This document shows, piece after piece, positions 6,541-18,029 of a stretch of 64,000 bases of DNA; position 1 is the first letter of the stretch, and each line of letters starts with the position of its first letter. Source of the stretch: Halichoerus grypus (taxonomy: Eukaryota > Chordata > Mammalia > Carnivora > Phocidae). The stretch spans positions 166,238,243-166,302,242 of the forward strand of contig NC_135714.1 of assembly GCF_964656455.1 (NCBI RefSeq), written 5' to 3'. The notes beneath the pieces were generated by a model. The model did no database searches, was not told the DNA's origin, and saw nothing but the letters and a program-made list of their open reading frames with translations. A program made the position numbers and the translations under genes.

Positions 6541-8591
6541 TTGTTACCTGAAGCTAACACTTCGGCTCCATGTGTGCATAGGAATGCTAAGGGCTCCACA
6601 CTGATTTGGCAGAAAGAAGCCGCTCAAGAAGCCCAGCTTCAGCTCGTTCGCCTCTCCACAGGGTGGCAGCATTTTCAAGTCTGCTTGAGTGCAAACCTGG
6701 GGAAGGAGTCCCAGCCGAATTCGGAGGGAGAAATAAGCATGGGCAGAAGGCCCCTATGGACTCAACTCTTGTTTCGGGAAACTAGATCGGCTCTCCCGTG
6801 TGTGCGTGGAGTCCTCAGTGCCATCCACGCAACGCAAAGGAACAAAACTGTAGAGAACCCGTGCCTCAGCAAAGATCGCCCTTCCTGAGCGTGCACTTCA
6901 TCTGTTGTGTGTTTTTGTGAAAGCATGAGAAATGGAACCTAAACGTAACTCGGAGTGAGAAGCAGGCCTGGAAGGAAGGCTGCTGTCGACTCACCTCTTG
7001 TTTGAGGAGATTAGCACTGCTGTACCCTGTGTGCCTGGATGCCTAGTTCCCAGGCTACTAACACCAAGAATCAATCCTCTAGAGTGACTGCGCTTGAGTT
7101 AACATTGCCGTTCCTGAAGCAGGAGGAATTTGACCCTGCTCGTGTACGAGAGACCGGGGAAAGGGTCCCAGACGTGAAATGGAGTGAGAAACAGGCCGGT
7201 GCGGAAGGCAGCTCTCAAGTCACCTCTGGTTGATGAGGCTAGTGCCCTTGCCCCGGGGGTGCCTGCAGGCCTAAAGCCAACCACCTAACTCAAAGGAACA
7301 ACTCTGTAGGGAATTCCTGCTTCGGCTAAAAGAGCCATGCCTCAGGGTGGACGCATTTTGCTGTGTGCATGCGTGAGCGCACTGCAAGTGAGTCCAAAAG
7401 CATTTTCCTTGTGAGACCCAGGCCCCGGAAGAAGCCAGAACACGACTCCCCACTTGCTCCATGAAGCTAGGACTGCGGCCCCACTTTTGCATGGAAGTCT
7501 AACAGCTAGCTTTCTAACTCGGAGAAACAACACTGTAGAGAAACCGTGCTTTAGCTACCGTCGACCTCTCTGTGGGCGAAGCAGTTTAGGGTGTACTGTG
7601 GCTGAGAGCCTGGGGACGGTTTCCATTTCATAATATCGGGGGAGAGACAGGCTGGCACATAAGGCAGATCTGAACTCACTACATGGTTATGGGGCTAGTT
7701 CCGTTGCCCCGTGGGTGTGTGCAGGCTTAAACACAGCCACCTAACTCGAAGGAAAAACTCGGTAGAGAGCCTGTGCTGCAGGTAAAAGAGCTGCTCCTGA
7801 GGGTGCAAGCATTTTGTTGTGTGCGTGCGTGAGAGCACTGCAAGGGAGTCCAAAGCTTTTTGCGAGTGAGACTCAGGCCCCAGCGAAAGGCAGAACACGA
7901 CTCCCCATGTGTTTCATCACGCTAGCACGGCAGCCCCACTTTTGCATGGAAGTCTAATAGCTAGCGTTCTAACTCGAAGAAACAACACTGTAGAGAAGCC
8001 GTGCTTTAGCTACCGTCGACCTCGGTGTGGGCGAAGCAGTTTAGGGTGTACTGTGGCTGAGAGCCCTGGGACGGTTTCAATATCGTAATATCGGGGAGAG
8101 ACAGGCCGGTACAGAAGGCAGCTCTCAACTCACATCATGGTTATGGGGCTAGTACCATTGCCCAGGGTGTGTGTGCAGGCTGAAAGACAGCCACCTAACT
8201 CAAAGGAAAAACACGGTAGAGAATCCGTGCTTCAGCTCAAACAGCCGCTCCTGAGGGTGGAAGCATTTGGTTGTGTGCGTGCGTGAGAGGACTGCAAGGG
8301 AGTCCAAAGTTTCTGCGAGTGAGACTCAGGCCCCAGCAAAAGGCAGAAGACGACTCCCCGTGTGTTTCATTTAGCTAGCACTGCGGCCCTACTTTTGCAT
8401 GGAAATCTAATCGCTAGCGTTCTCCCTGGAAGAAACAACACGGTAGAGAAACCGTGCTTTAGCTACCATCCACCTCTCTGAGGGAGGAAGCACTTTCCAG
8501 GCTACCGTGGGTGAGAGCCTGAGGAACGGGTTCCTTACGTGAAACCGAGGGAGAAGGAGTCCGGGCCAGAAGGCTCCTCTCGACTCAGCTC
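6541..8591. repeat. HOR unit 2, short A-type (2,051 bp)
   Basis: Nine monomers, no L1. Relative to the long unit it lacks 3,287 bp (11 monomers, the 62-bp stub and the L1 with one target duplication). The monomer at 7970-8195 is chimeric, with the exchange inside 8165-8181. A-type diagnostic bases are A at 7632, G at 8024 and C at 8129. Confidence 0.95.
8165..8181. other. A-type deletion junction, unit 2
   Basis: GGGTGTGTGTGCAGGCT is common to both parents (2827-2843 and 6114-6130). The base to its left is A as in m12; the base to its right is G as in m3. The exchange therefore falls within these 17 bp. The same junction recurs at 10216-10232 and 12267-12283. Confidence 0.9.
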
Positions 8592-10642
8592 TTGTTACCT
8601 GAAGCTAACACTTCGGCTCCATGTGTGCATAGGAATGCTAAGGGCTCCACACTGATTTGGCAGAAAGAAGCCGCTCAAGAAGCCCAGCTTCAGCTCGTTC
8701 GCCTCTCCACAGGGTGGCAGCATTTTCAAGTCTGCTTGAGTGCAAACCTGGGGAAGGAGTCCCAGCCGAATTCGGAGGGAGAAATAAGCATGGGCAGAAG
8801 GCCCCTATGGACTCAACTCTTGTTTCGGGAAACTAGATCGGCTCTCCCGTGTGTGCGTGGAGTCCTCAGTGCCATCCACGCAACGCAAAGGAACAAAACT
8901 GTAGAGAACCCGTGCCTCAGCAAAGATCGCCCTTCCTGAGCGTGCACTTCATCTGTTGTGTGTTTTTGTGAAAGCATGAGAAATGGAACCTAAACGTAAC
9001 TCGGAGTGAGAAGCAGGCCTGGAAGGAAGGCTGCTGTCGACTCACCTCTTGTTTGAGGAGATTAGCACTGCTGTACCCTGTGTGCCTGGATGCCTAGTTC
9101 CCAGGCTACTAACACCAAGAATCAATCCTCTAGAGTGACTGCGCTTGAGTTAACATTGCCGTTCCTGAAGCAGGAGGAATTTGACCCTGCTCGTGTACGA
9201 GAGACCGGGGAAAGGGTCCCAGACGTGAAATGGAGTGAGAAACAGGCCGGTGCGGAAGGCAGCTCTCAAGTCACCTCTGGTTGATGAGGCTAGTGCCCTT
9301 GCCCCGGGGGTGCCTGCAGGCCTAAAGCCAACCACCTAACTCAAAGGAACAACTCTGTAGGGAATTCCTGCTTCGGCTAAAAGAGCCATGCCTCAGGGTG
9401 GACGCATTTTGCTGTGTGCATGCGTGAGCGCACTGCAAGTGAGTCCAAAAGCATTTTCCTTGTGAGACCCAGGCCCCGGAAGAAGCCAGAACACGACTCC
9501 CCACTTGCTCCATGAAGCTAGGACTGCGGCCCCACTTTTGCATGGAAGTCTAACAGCTAGCTTTCTAACTCGGAGAAACAACACTGTAGAGAAACCGTGC
9601 TTTAGCTACCGTCGACCTCTCTGTGGGCGAAGCAGTTTAGGGTGTACTGTGGCTGAGAGCCTGGGGACGGTTTCCATTTCATAATATCGGGGGAGAGACA
9701 GGCTGGCACATAAGGCAGATCTGAACTCACTACATGGTTATGGGGCTAGTTCCGTTGCCCCGTGGGTGTGTGCAGGCTTAAACACAGCCACCTAACTCGA
9801 AGGAAAAACTCGGTAGAGAGCCTGTGCTGCAGGTAAAAGAGCTGCTCCTGAGGGTGCAAGCATTTTGTTGTGTGCGTGCGTGAGAGCACTGCAAGGGAGT
9901 CCAAAGCTTTTTGCGAGTGAGACTCAGGCCCCAGCGAAAGGCAGAACACGACTCACCATGTGTTTCATCACGCTAGCACGGCAGCCCCACTTTTGCATGG
10001 AAGTCTAATAGCTAGCGTTCTAACTCGAAGAAACAACACTGTAGAGAAGCCGTGCTTTAGCTACCGTCGACCTCGGTGTGGGCGAAGCAGTTTAGGGTGT
10101 ACTGTGGCTGAGAGCCCTGGGACGGTTTCAATATCGTAATATCGGGGAGAGACAGGCCGGTACAGAAGGCAGCTCTCAACTCACATCATGGTTATGGGGC
10201 TAGTACCATTGCCCAGGGTGTGTGTGCAGGCTGAAAGACAGCCACCTAACTCAAAGGAAAAACACGGTAGAGAATCCGTGCTTCAGCTCAAACAGCCGCT
10301 CCTGAGGGTGGAAGCATTTGGTTGTGTGCGTGCGTGAGAGGACTGCAAGGGAGTCCAAAGTTTCTGCGAGTGAGACTCAGGCCCCAGCAAAAGGCAGAAG
10401 ACGACTCCCCGTGTGTTTCATTTAGCTAGCACTGCGGCCCTACTTTTGCATGGAAATCTAATCGCTAGCGTTCTCCCTGGAAGAAACAACACGGTAGAGA
10501 AACCGTGCTTTAGCTACCATCCACCTCTCTGAGGGAGGAAGCACTTTCCAGGCTACCGTGGGTGAGAGCCTGAGGAACGGGTTCCTTACGTGAAACCGAG
10601 GGAGAAGGAGTCCGGGCCAGAAGGCTCCTCTCGACTCAGCTC
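8592..10642. repeat. HOR unit 3, short A-type (2,051 bp)
   Basis: Same length and same junction (10216-10232) as unit 2. The one private change noticed is A at 9955, where other copies have C. Confidence 0.95.
10216..10232. other. A-type deletion junction, unit 3
   Basis: Same bases and same flanks as the junction at 8165-8181, so it is a copy, not a separate event. Confidence 0.9.
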
Positions 10643-12693
10643 TTGTTACCTGAAGCTAACACTTCGGCTCCATGTGTGCATAGGAATGCTAAGGGCTCCA
10701 CACTGATTTGGCAGAAAGAAGCCGCTCAAGAAGCCCAGCTTCAGCTCGTTCGCCTCTCCACAGGGTGGCAGCATTTTCAAGTCTGCTTGAGTGCAAACCT
10801 GGGGAAGGAGTCCCAGCCGAATTCGGAGGGAGAAATAAGCATGGGCAGAAGGCCCCTATGGACTCAACTCTTGTTTCGGGAAACTAGATCGGCTCTCCCG
10901 TGTGTGCGTGGAGTCCTCAGTGCCATCCACGCAACGCAAAGGAACAAAACTGTAGAGAACCCGTGCCTCAGCAAAGATCGCCCTTCCTGAGCGTGCACTT
11001 CATCTGTTGTGTGTTTTTGTGAAAGCATGAGAAATGGAACCTAAACGTAACTCGGAGTGAGAAGCAGGCCTGGAAGGAAGGCTGCTGTCGACTCACCTCT
11101 TGTTTGAGGAGATTAGCACTGCTGTACCCTGTGTGCCTGGATGCCTAGTTCCCAGGCTACTAACACCAAGAATCAATCCTCTAGAGTGACTGCGCTTGAG
11201 TTAACATTGCCGTTCCTGAAGCAGGAGGAATTTGACCCTGCTCGTGTACGAGAGACCGGGGAAAGGGTCCCAGACGTGAAATGGAGTGAGAAACAGGCCG
11301 GTGCGGAAGGCAGCTCTCAAGTCACCTCTGGTTGATGAGGCTAGTGCCCTTGCCCCGGGGGTGCCTGCAGGCCTAAAGCCAACCACCTAACTCAAAGGAA
11401 CAACTCTGTAGGGAATTCCTGCTTCGGCTAAAAGAGCCATGCCTCAGGGTGGACGCATTTTGCTGTGTGCATGCGTGAGCGCACTGCAAGTGAGTCCAAA
11501 AGCATTTTCCTTGTGAGACCCAGGCCCCGGAAGAAGCCAGAACACGACTCCCCACTTGCTCCATGAAGCTAGGACTGCGGCCCCACTTTTGCATGGAAGT
11601 CTAACAGCTAGCTTTCTAACTCGGAGAAACAACACTGTAGAGAAACCGTGCTTTAGCTACCGTCGACCTCTCTGTGGGCAAAGCAGTTTAGGGTGTACTG
11701 TGGCTGAGAGCCTGGGGACGGTTTCCATTTCATAATATCGGGGGAGAGACAGGCTGGCACATAAGGCAGATCTGAACTCACTACATGGTTATGGGGCTAG
11801 TTCCGTTGCCCCGTGGGTGTGTGCAGGCTTAAACACAGCCACCTAACTCGAAGGAAAAACTCGGTAGAGAGCCTGTGCTGCAGGTAAAAGAGCTGCTCCT
11901 GAGGGTGCAAGCATTTTGTTGTGTGCGTGCGTGAGAGCACTGCAAGGGAGTCCAAAGCTTTTTGCGAGTGAGACTCAGGCCCCAGCGAAAGGCAGAACAC
12001 GACTCCCCATGTGTTTCATCACGCTAGCACGGCAGCCCCACTTTTGCATGGAAGTCTAATAGCTAGCGTTCTAACTCGAAGAAACAACACTGTAGAGAAG
12101 CCGTGCTTTAGCTACCGTCGACCTCGGTGTGGGCGAAGCAGTTTAGGGTGTACTGTGGCTGAGAGCCCTGGGACGGTTTCAATATCGTAATATCGGGGAG
12201 AGACAGGCCGGTACAGAAGGCAGCTCTCAACTCACATCATGGTTATGGGGCTAGTACCATTGCCCAGGGTGTGTGTGCAGGCTGAAAGACAGCCACCTAA
12301 CTCAAAGGAAAAACACGGTAGAGAATCCGTGCTTCAGCTCAAACAGCCGCTCCTGAGGGTGGAAGCATTTGGTTGTGTGCGTGCGTGAGAGGACTGCAAG
12401 GGAGTCCAAAGTTTCTGCGAGTGAGACTCAGGCCCCAGCAAAAGGCAGAAGACGACTCCCCGTGTGTTTCATTTAGCTAGCACTGCGGCCCTACTTTTGC
12501 ATGGAAATCTAATTGCTAGCGTTCTCCCTGGAAGAAACAACACGGTAGAGAAACCGTGCTTTAGCTACCATCCACCTCTCTGAGGGAGGAAGCACTTTCC
12601 AGGCTACCGTGGGTGAGAGCCTGAGGAACGGGTTCCTTACGTGAAACCGAGGGAGAAGGAGTCCGGGCCAGAAGGCTCCTCTCGACTCAGCTC
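10643..12693. repeat. HOR unit 4, short A-type (2,051 bp)
   Basis: Same length and junction (12267-12283) as units 2 and 3. Private changes noticed are A at 11680 and T at 12514. Confidence 0.95.
12267..12283. other. A-type deletion junction, unit 4
   Basis: Same bases and flanks as at 8165-8181. The next unit returns to the long form. Confidence 0.9.
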
Positions 12694-14578
12694 TTGTTAC
12701 CTGAAGCTAACACTTCGGCTCCATGTGTGCATAGGAATGCTAAGGGCTCCACACTGATTTGGCAGAAAGAAGCCGCTCAAGAAGCCCAGCTTCAGCTCGT
12801 TCGCCTCTCCACAGGGTGGCAGCATTTTCAAGTCTGCTTGAGTGCAAACCTGGGGAAGGAGTCCCAGCCGAATTCGGAGGGAGAAATAAGCATGGGCAGA
12901 AGGCCCCTATGGACTCAACTCTTGTTTCGGGAAACTAGATCGGCTCTCCCGTGTGTGCGTGGAGTCCTCAGTGCCATCCACGCAACGCAAAGGAACAAAA
13001 CTGTAGAGAACCCGTGCCTCAGCAAAGATCGCCCTTCCTGAGCGTGCACTTCATCTGTTGTGTGTTTTTGTGAAAGCATGAGAAATGGAACCTAAACGTA
13101 ACTCGGAGTGAGAAGCAGGCCTGGAAGGAAGGCTGCTGTCGACTCACCTCTTGTTTGAGGAGATTAGCACTGCTGTACCCTGTGTGCCTGGATGCCTAGT
13201 TCCCAGGCTACTAACACCAAGAATCAATCCTCTAGAGTGACTGCGCTTGAGTTAACATTGCCGTTCCTGAAGCAGGAGGAATTTGACCCTGCTCGTGTAC
13301 GAGAGACCGGGGAAAGGGTCCCAGACGTGAAATGGAGTGAGAAACAGGCCGGTGCGGAAGGCAGCTCTCAAGTCACCTCTGGTTGATGAGGCTAGTGCCC
13401 TTGCCCCGGGGGTGCCTGCAGGCCTAAAGCCAACCACCTAACTCAAAGGAACAACTCTGTAGGGAATTCCTGCTTCGGCTAAAAGAGCCATGCCTCAGGG
13501 TGGACGCATTTTGCTGTGTGCATGCGTGAGCGCACTGCAAGTGAGTCCAAAAGCATTTTCCTTGTGAGACCCAGGCCCCGGAAGAAGCCAGAACACGACT
13601 CCCCACTTGCTCCATGAAGCTAGGACTGCGGCCCCACTTTTGCATGGAAGTCTAACAGCTAGCTTTCTAACTCGGAGAAACAACACTGTAGAGAAACCGT
13701 GCTTTAGCTACCGTCGACCTCTCTGTGGGCGAAGCAGTTTAGGGTGTACTGTGGCTGAGAGCCTGGGGACGGTTTCCATTTCATCATATCGGGGGAGAGA
13801 CAGGCTGGCACATAAGGCAGATCTGAACTCACTACATGGTTATGGGGCTAGTTCCGTTGCCCCGTGGGTGTGTGCAGGCTTAAACACAGCCACCTAACTC
13901 GAAGGAAAAACTCGGTAGAGAGCCTGTGCTGCAGGTAAAAGAGCTGCTCCTGAGGGTGCAAGCATTTTGTTGTGTGCGTGCGTGAGAGCACTGCAAGGGA
14001 GTCCAAAGCTTTTTGCGAGTGAGACTCAGGCCCCAGCGAAAGGCAGAACACGACTCCCCATGTGTTTCATCACGCTAGCACGGCAGCCCCACTTTTGCAT
14101 GGAAGTCTAATAGCTAGCGTTCTAACTCGAAGAAACAACACTGTAGAGAAGCCGTGCTTTAGCTACCGTCGACCTCTGTGTGGGCGAAGCAGTTTAGGGT
14201 GTACTGTGGCTGAGAGCCCTGGGACGGTTTCAATATCGTAATATCGGGGAGAGACAGGCCGGTACAGAAGGCAGCTCTCAAATCACATCATGGTTATGGG
14301 GCTAGTACCATTGCCCAGGGTGTGTGTGCAGGCTTAAACACAGCCACCTAACTCGAAGGAAAAACTCGGTTGAGAGCCTGTGCTGCAGGTAAAACAGCTG
14401 CTCCTGAGGGTGGCAGCATTTTGTTGTGTGCGTGCGTGAGAGCACTGCAAGGGAGTCCAGACCCATTTTCCGTGTGGGACTCAGGCCCCGGCAGAAGACA
14501 GAACACGACTCCCCACTTGTTTCATGAAGCTAGCACCGCGGCCCCACTTTTGCATGGAAGTCTAATAGCAAGCGTTCT

Positions 14579-15281
14579 TTATTATTATTATTATTAAATG
14601 TTTTTATTGTTATGTTAATCCCCATACATTACATCATTAGTTTTAGATATAGTGTTCCATGATTCATTGTTTGTGCATATCACCCAGTGCTCCATGCAGA
14701 TCGTGCCCTGCTCAATACCCATCACCAGGCTAACCCATCCTCCCACCCCCCTCCCCTCTAGAACCCTCAGTTTGTTTTTCAGAGTCCATCGTCTCTCATG
14801 GTTCTTTTCCCCCTCCGATTTTCCCCCCTTCATTCTTCCCCTCCTGCTACATTCTTCTTCTTCTTTTTTTCTTTCTTAACATATATTGCATTATTTGTTT
14901 CAGAGGTACAGATCTGAGATTCAACAGTCTTGCACAATTCACAGCGCTTACCAGAACACATACCCTCCCCAGTGTCCAACACCCAGTGACCCCATCCCTC
15001 CCACCCCAGCCCCCACTCCAGCAACCCTCAGTTTGTTTCCTGAGATTAAGAATTCCTCATATCAGTGAGGTCATATGATACATGTCTTTCTCTGTTTGAC
15101 TTATTTCGCTCAGCATGATACCCTCCAGTTCCATCCACGTCGTTGCAGATGGCAAGATCTCATTCCTTTTGATGGCTGCATAATATTCCATTGTATATAT
15201 ATATATATACCCCCTCTTCTTTATCCATTCATCTGTTGGTGGACATCTTGGCTCTTTCCACAGTTTGGCTATTGTGGACAT
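14579..15281 (-). mobile_element. LINE-1 3' fragment, copy 2 (703 bp)
   Basis: Target duplications at 14563-14578 and 15282-15297. (TA)8 at 15194-15209 keeps the ORF2 remnant in frame. T at 15150 is shared only with copy 5. Confidence 0.95.
15057..15281 (-). pseudogene. L1 ORF2 C-terminal remnant, in frame
   Basis: About 75 codons of the ORF2 protein C-terminus, ending with TGA at 15057-15059. Recognisable pieces are AKLWKEPRCP, TDEWIKK, YTMEYYAAIKRNEI and LSEISQTEKD, typical of the mammalian L1 ORF2 end. An in-frame ATG at 15288-15290 falls in the flanking target duplication, so the apparent 77-residue frame starts by chance. Endonuclease and reverse-transcriptase domains are absent. Confidence 0.9.
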
Positions 15282-18029
15282 TAATAGCAAGCGTTCTAAC
15301 TCGGAGAAACAACACTGAAGAGAAACCGTGCTTTAGCTACCGACGACCTCTGTGTGGGAGGAAGCAGTTTAGGGTGTACGGTGGGTGAGAGCCTGGGGAC
15401 GGGTTCCGTTTCCTAAAATCGAGGGAGAGACAGCCCGGAGAGAAGGCAGCTCTCAACTCACACCATGGTTATGGGGCTAGTACCGTTGCCCCGGGTGTGT
15501 GTGCAGGCTTCATGAAAACCGCCTAACTCGAAGGAAAAACTCGCTGGAGAATCCATGCTTCAGCTAAAAGAGCCGCTCTTGAAGGTGGAAGCATTATGTT
15601 GTGTGCGTGCATGAGAGCCCTGCAAGGGAGTCCAAAGCTTTTTGTGAGTGAGCCTCAGGCCCCAGCAGAAGGCAGAACACGACTCCCCATGTGTTTCATC
15701 ACGCTAGCACGGCAGCCCCACTTTTGCATGGAAGTCTAACAGCTAGTGTTCTAACTCGAAGAAACAACACTGTAGAGAAACCCTGCTTTAGCTACCGTCG
15801 ACCTCTAGATGGAGGAAGTATTACACGGAGTACCGTGGCTGAGAGCCTGGGGAACGGGTTCCATACGTGAAACCAAGGGAGAAATAGGTCCGGGCAGAAG
15901 GCACCTCTGGACTCAGCTCTTGCTACCTGAAGCTAACACTACTGCTCCATGTGTGCTTGGAATGCTATGTGCTCGACACTGACTGGGAAGAAACAAGCCT
16001 GTCAAGAATCCCAGGTGCAGCTCATTCGCCTACCAGACTACTAACACCAAGAATCAATGCTGTAGCTTTACTGCGCTTTAGCTAACATTGCAGTTCCTGA
16101 AGCCGCAGGAGTTGTATAGTGTTCGTGTATGAGAGACCGGGGAAAGGGTCCCATACGTGAAATGGAGTGAGAAACAGGCCGGTGCGGAAGGCAGCTCTCA
16201 ACTCACCTCTTGTTTATGAGGCCAGTACCCTTGCCCCGTGTGTTCCTGCAGGCCATAAGCCAACCGCCTAACTCAAAGGAACAACTCTGTAGAGAATTCC
16301 TGCTTCGGCTAAAAGAGCCATGCCTCAGGGTGGACGCATTGTGTGGTGTGCATGCGGGAGTGCACAGCAAGTGAGTCCAAAAGCATTTTCCTTGTGAGAC
16401 CCAGGCCCCAGAAGAAGCCAGAACACGACTCCCCACTTGCTCCATGAATCTAATACTGCGGCCCCACTTTTGCATGGAAGTCTGATAGTTAGCTTTCTAA
16501 GTCGAAGAAACAACACTGTAGAGAAACCGTGCTTTAGCTACCGTCGACCTCTCTGAGGGCGAAGCAGTTTAGGGTGTACTGAGGTTGGGAGCCCTGGGAC
16601 GGTTTCAATATCATAATATCGGTGGAGGGACAGGCCGGCACAGAAGGCAGCTCTCAACTCACATCATGGTTATGGGGCTACTACCGTTGCCCAGGGTGTG
16701 TGTGCAGGCTTAAACACAGCCACCTAACTCGAAGGAAAAACTCGGTAGAGAGCCTGTGCTGCAGGTAAAACAGCTGCTCCTGAGGGTGGAAGCATTTTGT
16801 TGTGTGCGTGCGTGAGAGCACTGCAAGGGAGTCCAAAGCTTTCTGCGAGTGAGACTCAGGCCCCAGCGAAAGGCAGAACACCACTCCCCATGTGTTTCAT
16901 CAAGCTAGCACGGCAGCGCCACTTTTCAGGGAAGTCTAATAGCTAGCGTTCTAAGTCGAAGAAACAACACTGTAGAGAAGCCGTGCTTTAGCTACCGTCG
17001 ACCTCTGTGTGGGCGAAGCAGTTTAGGGTGTACTGTGGCTGGCAGCCTGGGGACGGTTTCCATTTCGGAATATAGGGGGAGAGACAGTCCGGTACAGAAG
17101 GCAGCTCTCAACTCACTACATGCTTAAGGGGCTAGTTCCGTTGCCCCGTGGGTGTGTGCAGGCTTAAAGACAGCCACTTAACTCGAAGGAAAAACTCGGT
17201 AGGGAATCCGAGCTGCAGGTAAAACAGCTGCTCCTAAGGGTGGAAGCCTTTTGTTGTGTGCGTGCGTGAGAGCACTGCAAGGGAGTCCAAAGCATTTTGC
17301 GAGTGAGACTCAGGCCCCAGCGAAAGGCAGAACACGACTCCCCATGTGTTTTACCAAGCTAGCACGGCAGCCCCACATTTGCATGGAAGTCTAAGAGCTA
17401 GCGTTCTAACTCGAAGAAACGACACAGTAGAGAAACCGTGCTTTAGCTACCGTCGACCTCTCTGTGGGCGAAGCAGTTTAGGGTGTACTGTGGCTGAGAG
17501 CCTGGGGACATTTTCCATTTTGTAAAGTCGGGGGAGAGACAGGCCGGTACAGAAGGCAGCTCTCAACTCACATCATGGTTATGGGGCTAGTACCGTTGCC
17601 CTGGGTGTGTGTGCAGGCTGAAAGACAGCCACCTAACTCAAAGGAAAAACACGGTAGAGAATCCGTGCTTCAGCTCAAACAGCCGCTCCTGAGGGTGGAA
17701 GCATTTGGTTGTGTGCGTGCGTGAGAGGACTGCAAGGGAGTCCAAAGTTTCTGCGAGTGAGACTCAGGCCCCAGCAAAAGGCAGAAGACGACTCCCCGTG
17801 TGTTTCATTTAGCTAGCACTGCGGCCCTACTTTTGCATGGAAATCTAATCGCTAGCGTTCTCCCTGGAAGAAACAACACGGTAGAGAAACCGTGCTTTAG
17901 CTACCATCCACCTCTCTGAGGGAGGAAGCACTTTCCAGGCTACCGTGGGTGAGAGCCTGAGGAACGGGTTCCTTACGTGAAACCGAGGGAGAAGGAGTCC
18001 GGGCCAGAAGGCTCCTCTCGACTCAGCTC

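Larger units (their letters stand above)
12694..18029. repeat. HOR unit 5, long form (5,336 bp)
   Basis: Return to the long form after the three A-type units, with L1 copy 2 and (TA)8. C at 14537 and G at 17527 are private. T at 15150 in the L1 is shared only with unit 8. A G for T near 17420 is shared with unit 6. Confidence 0.95.
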
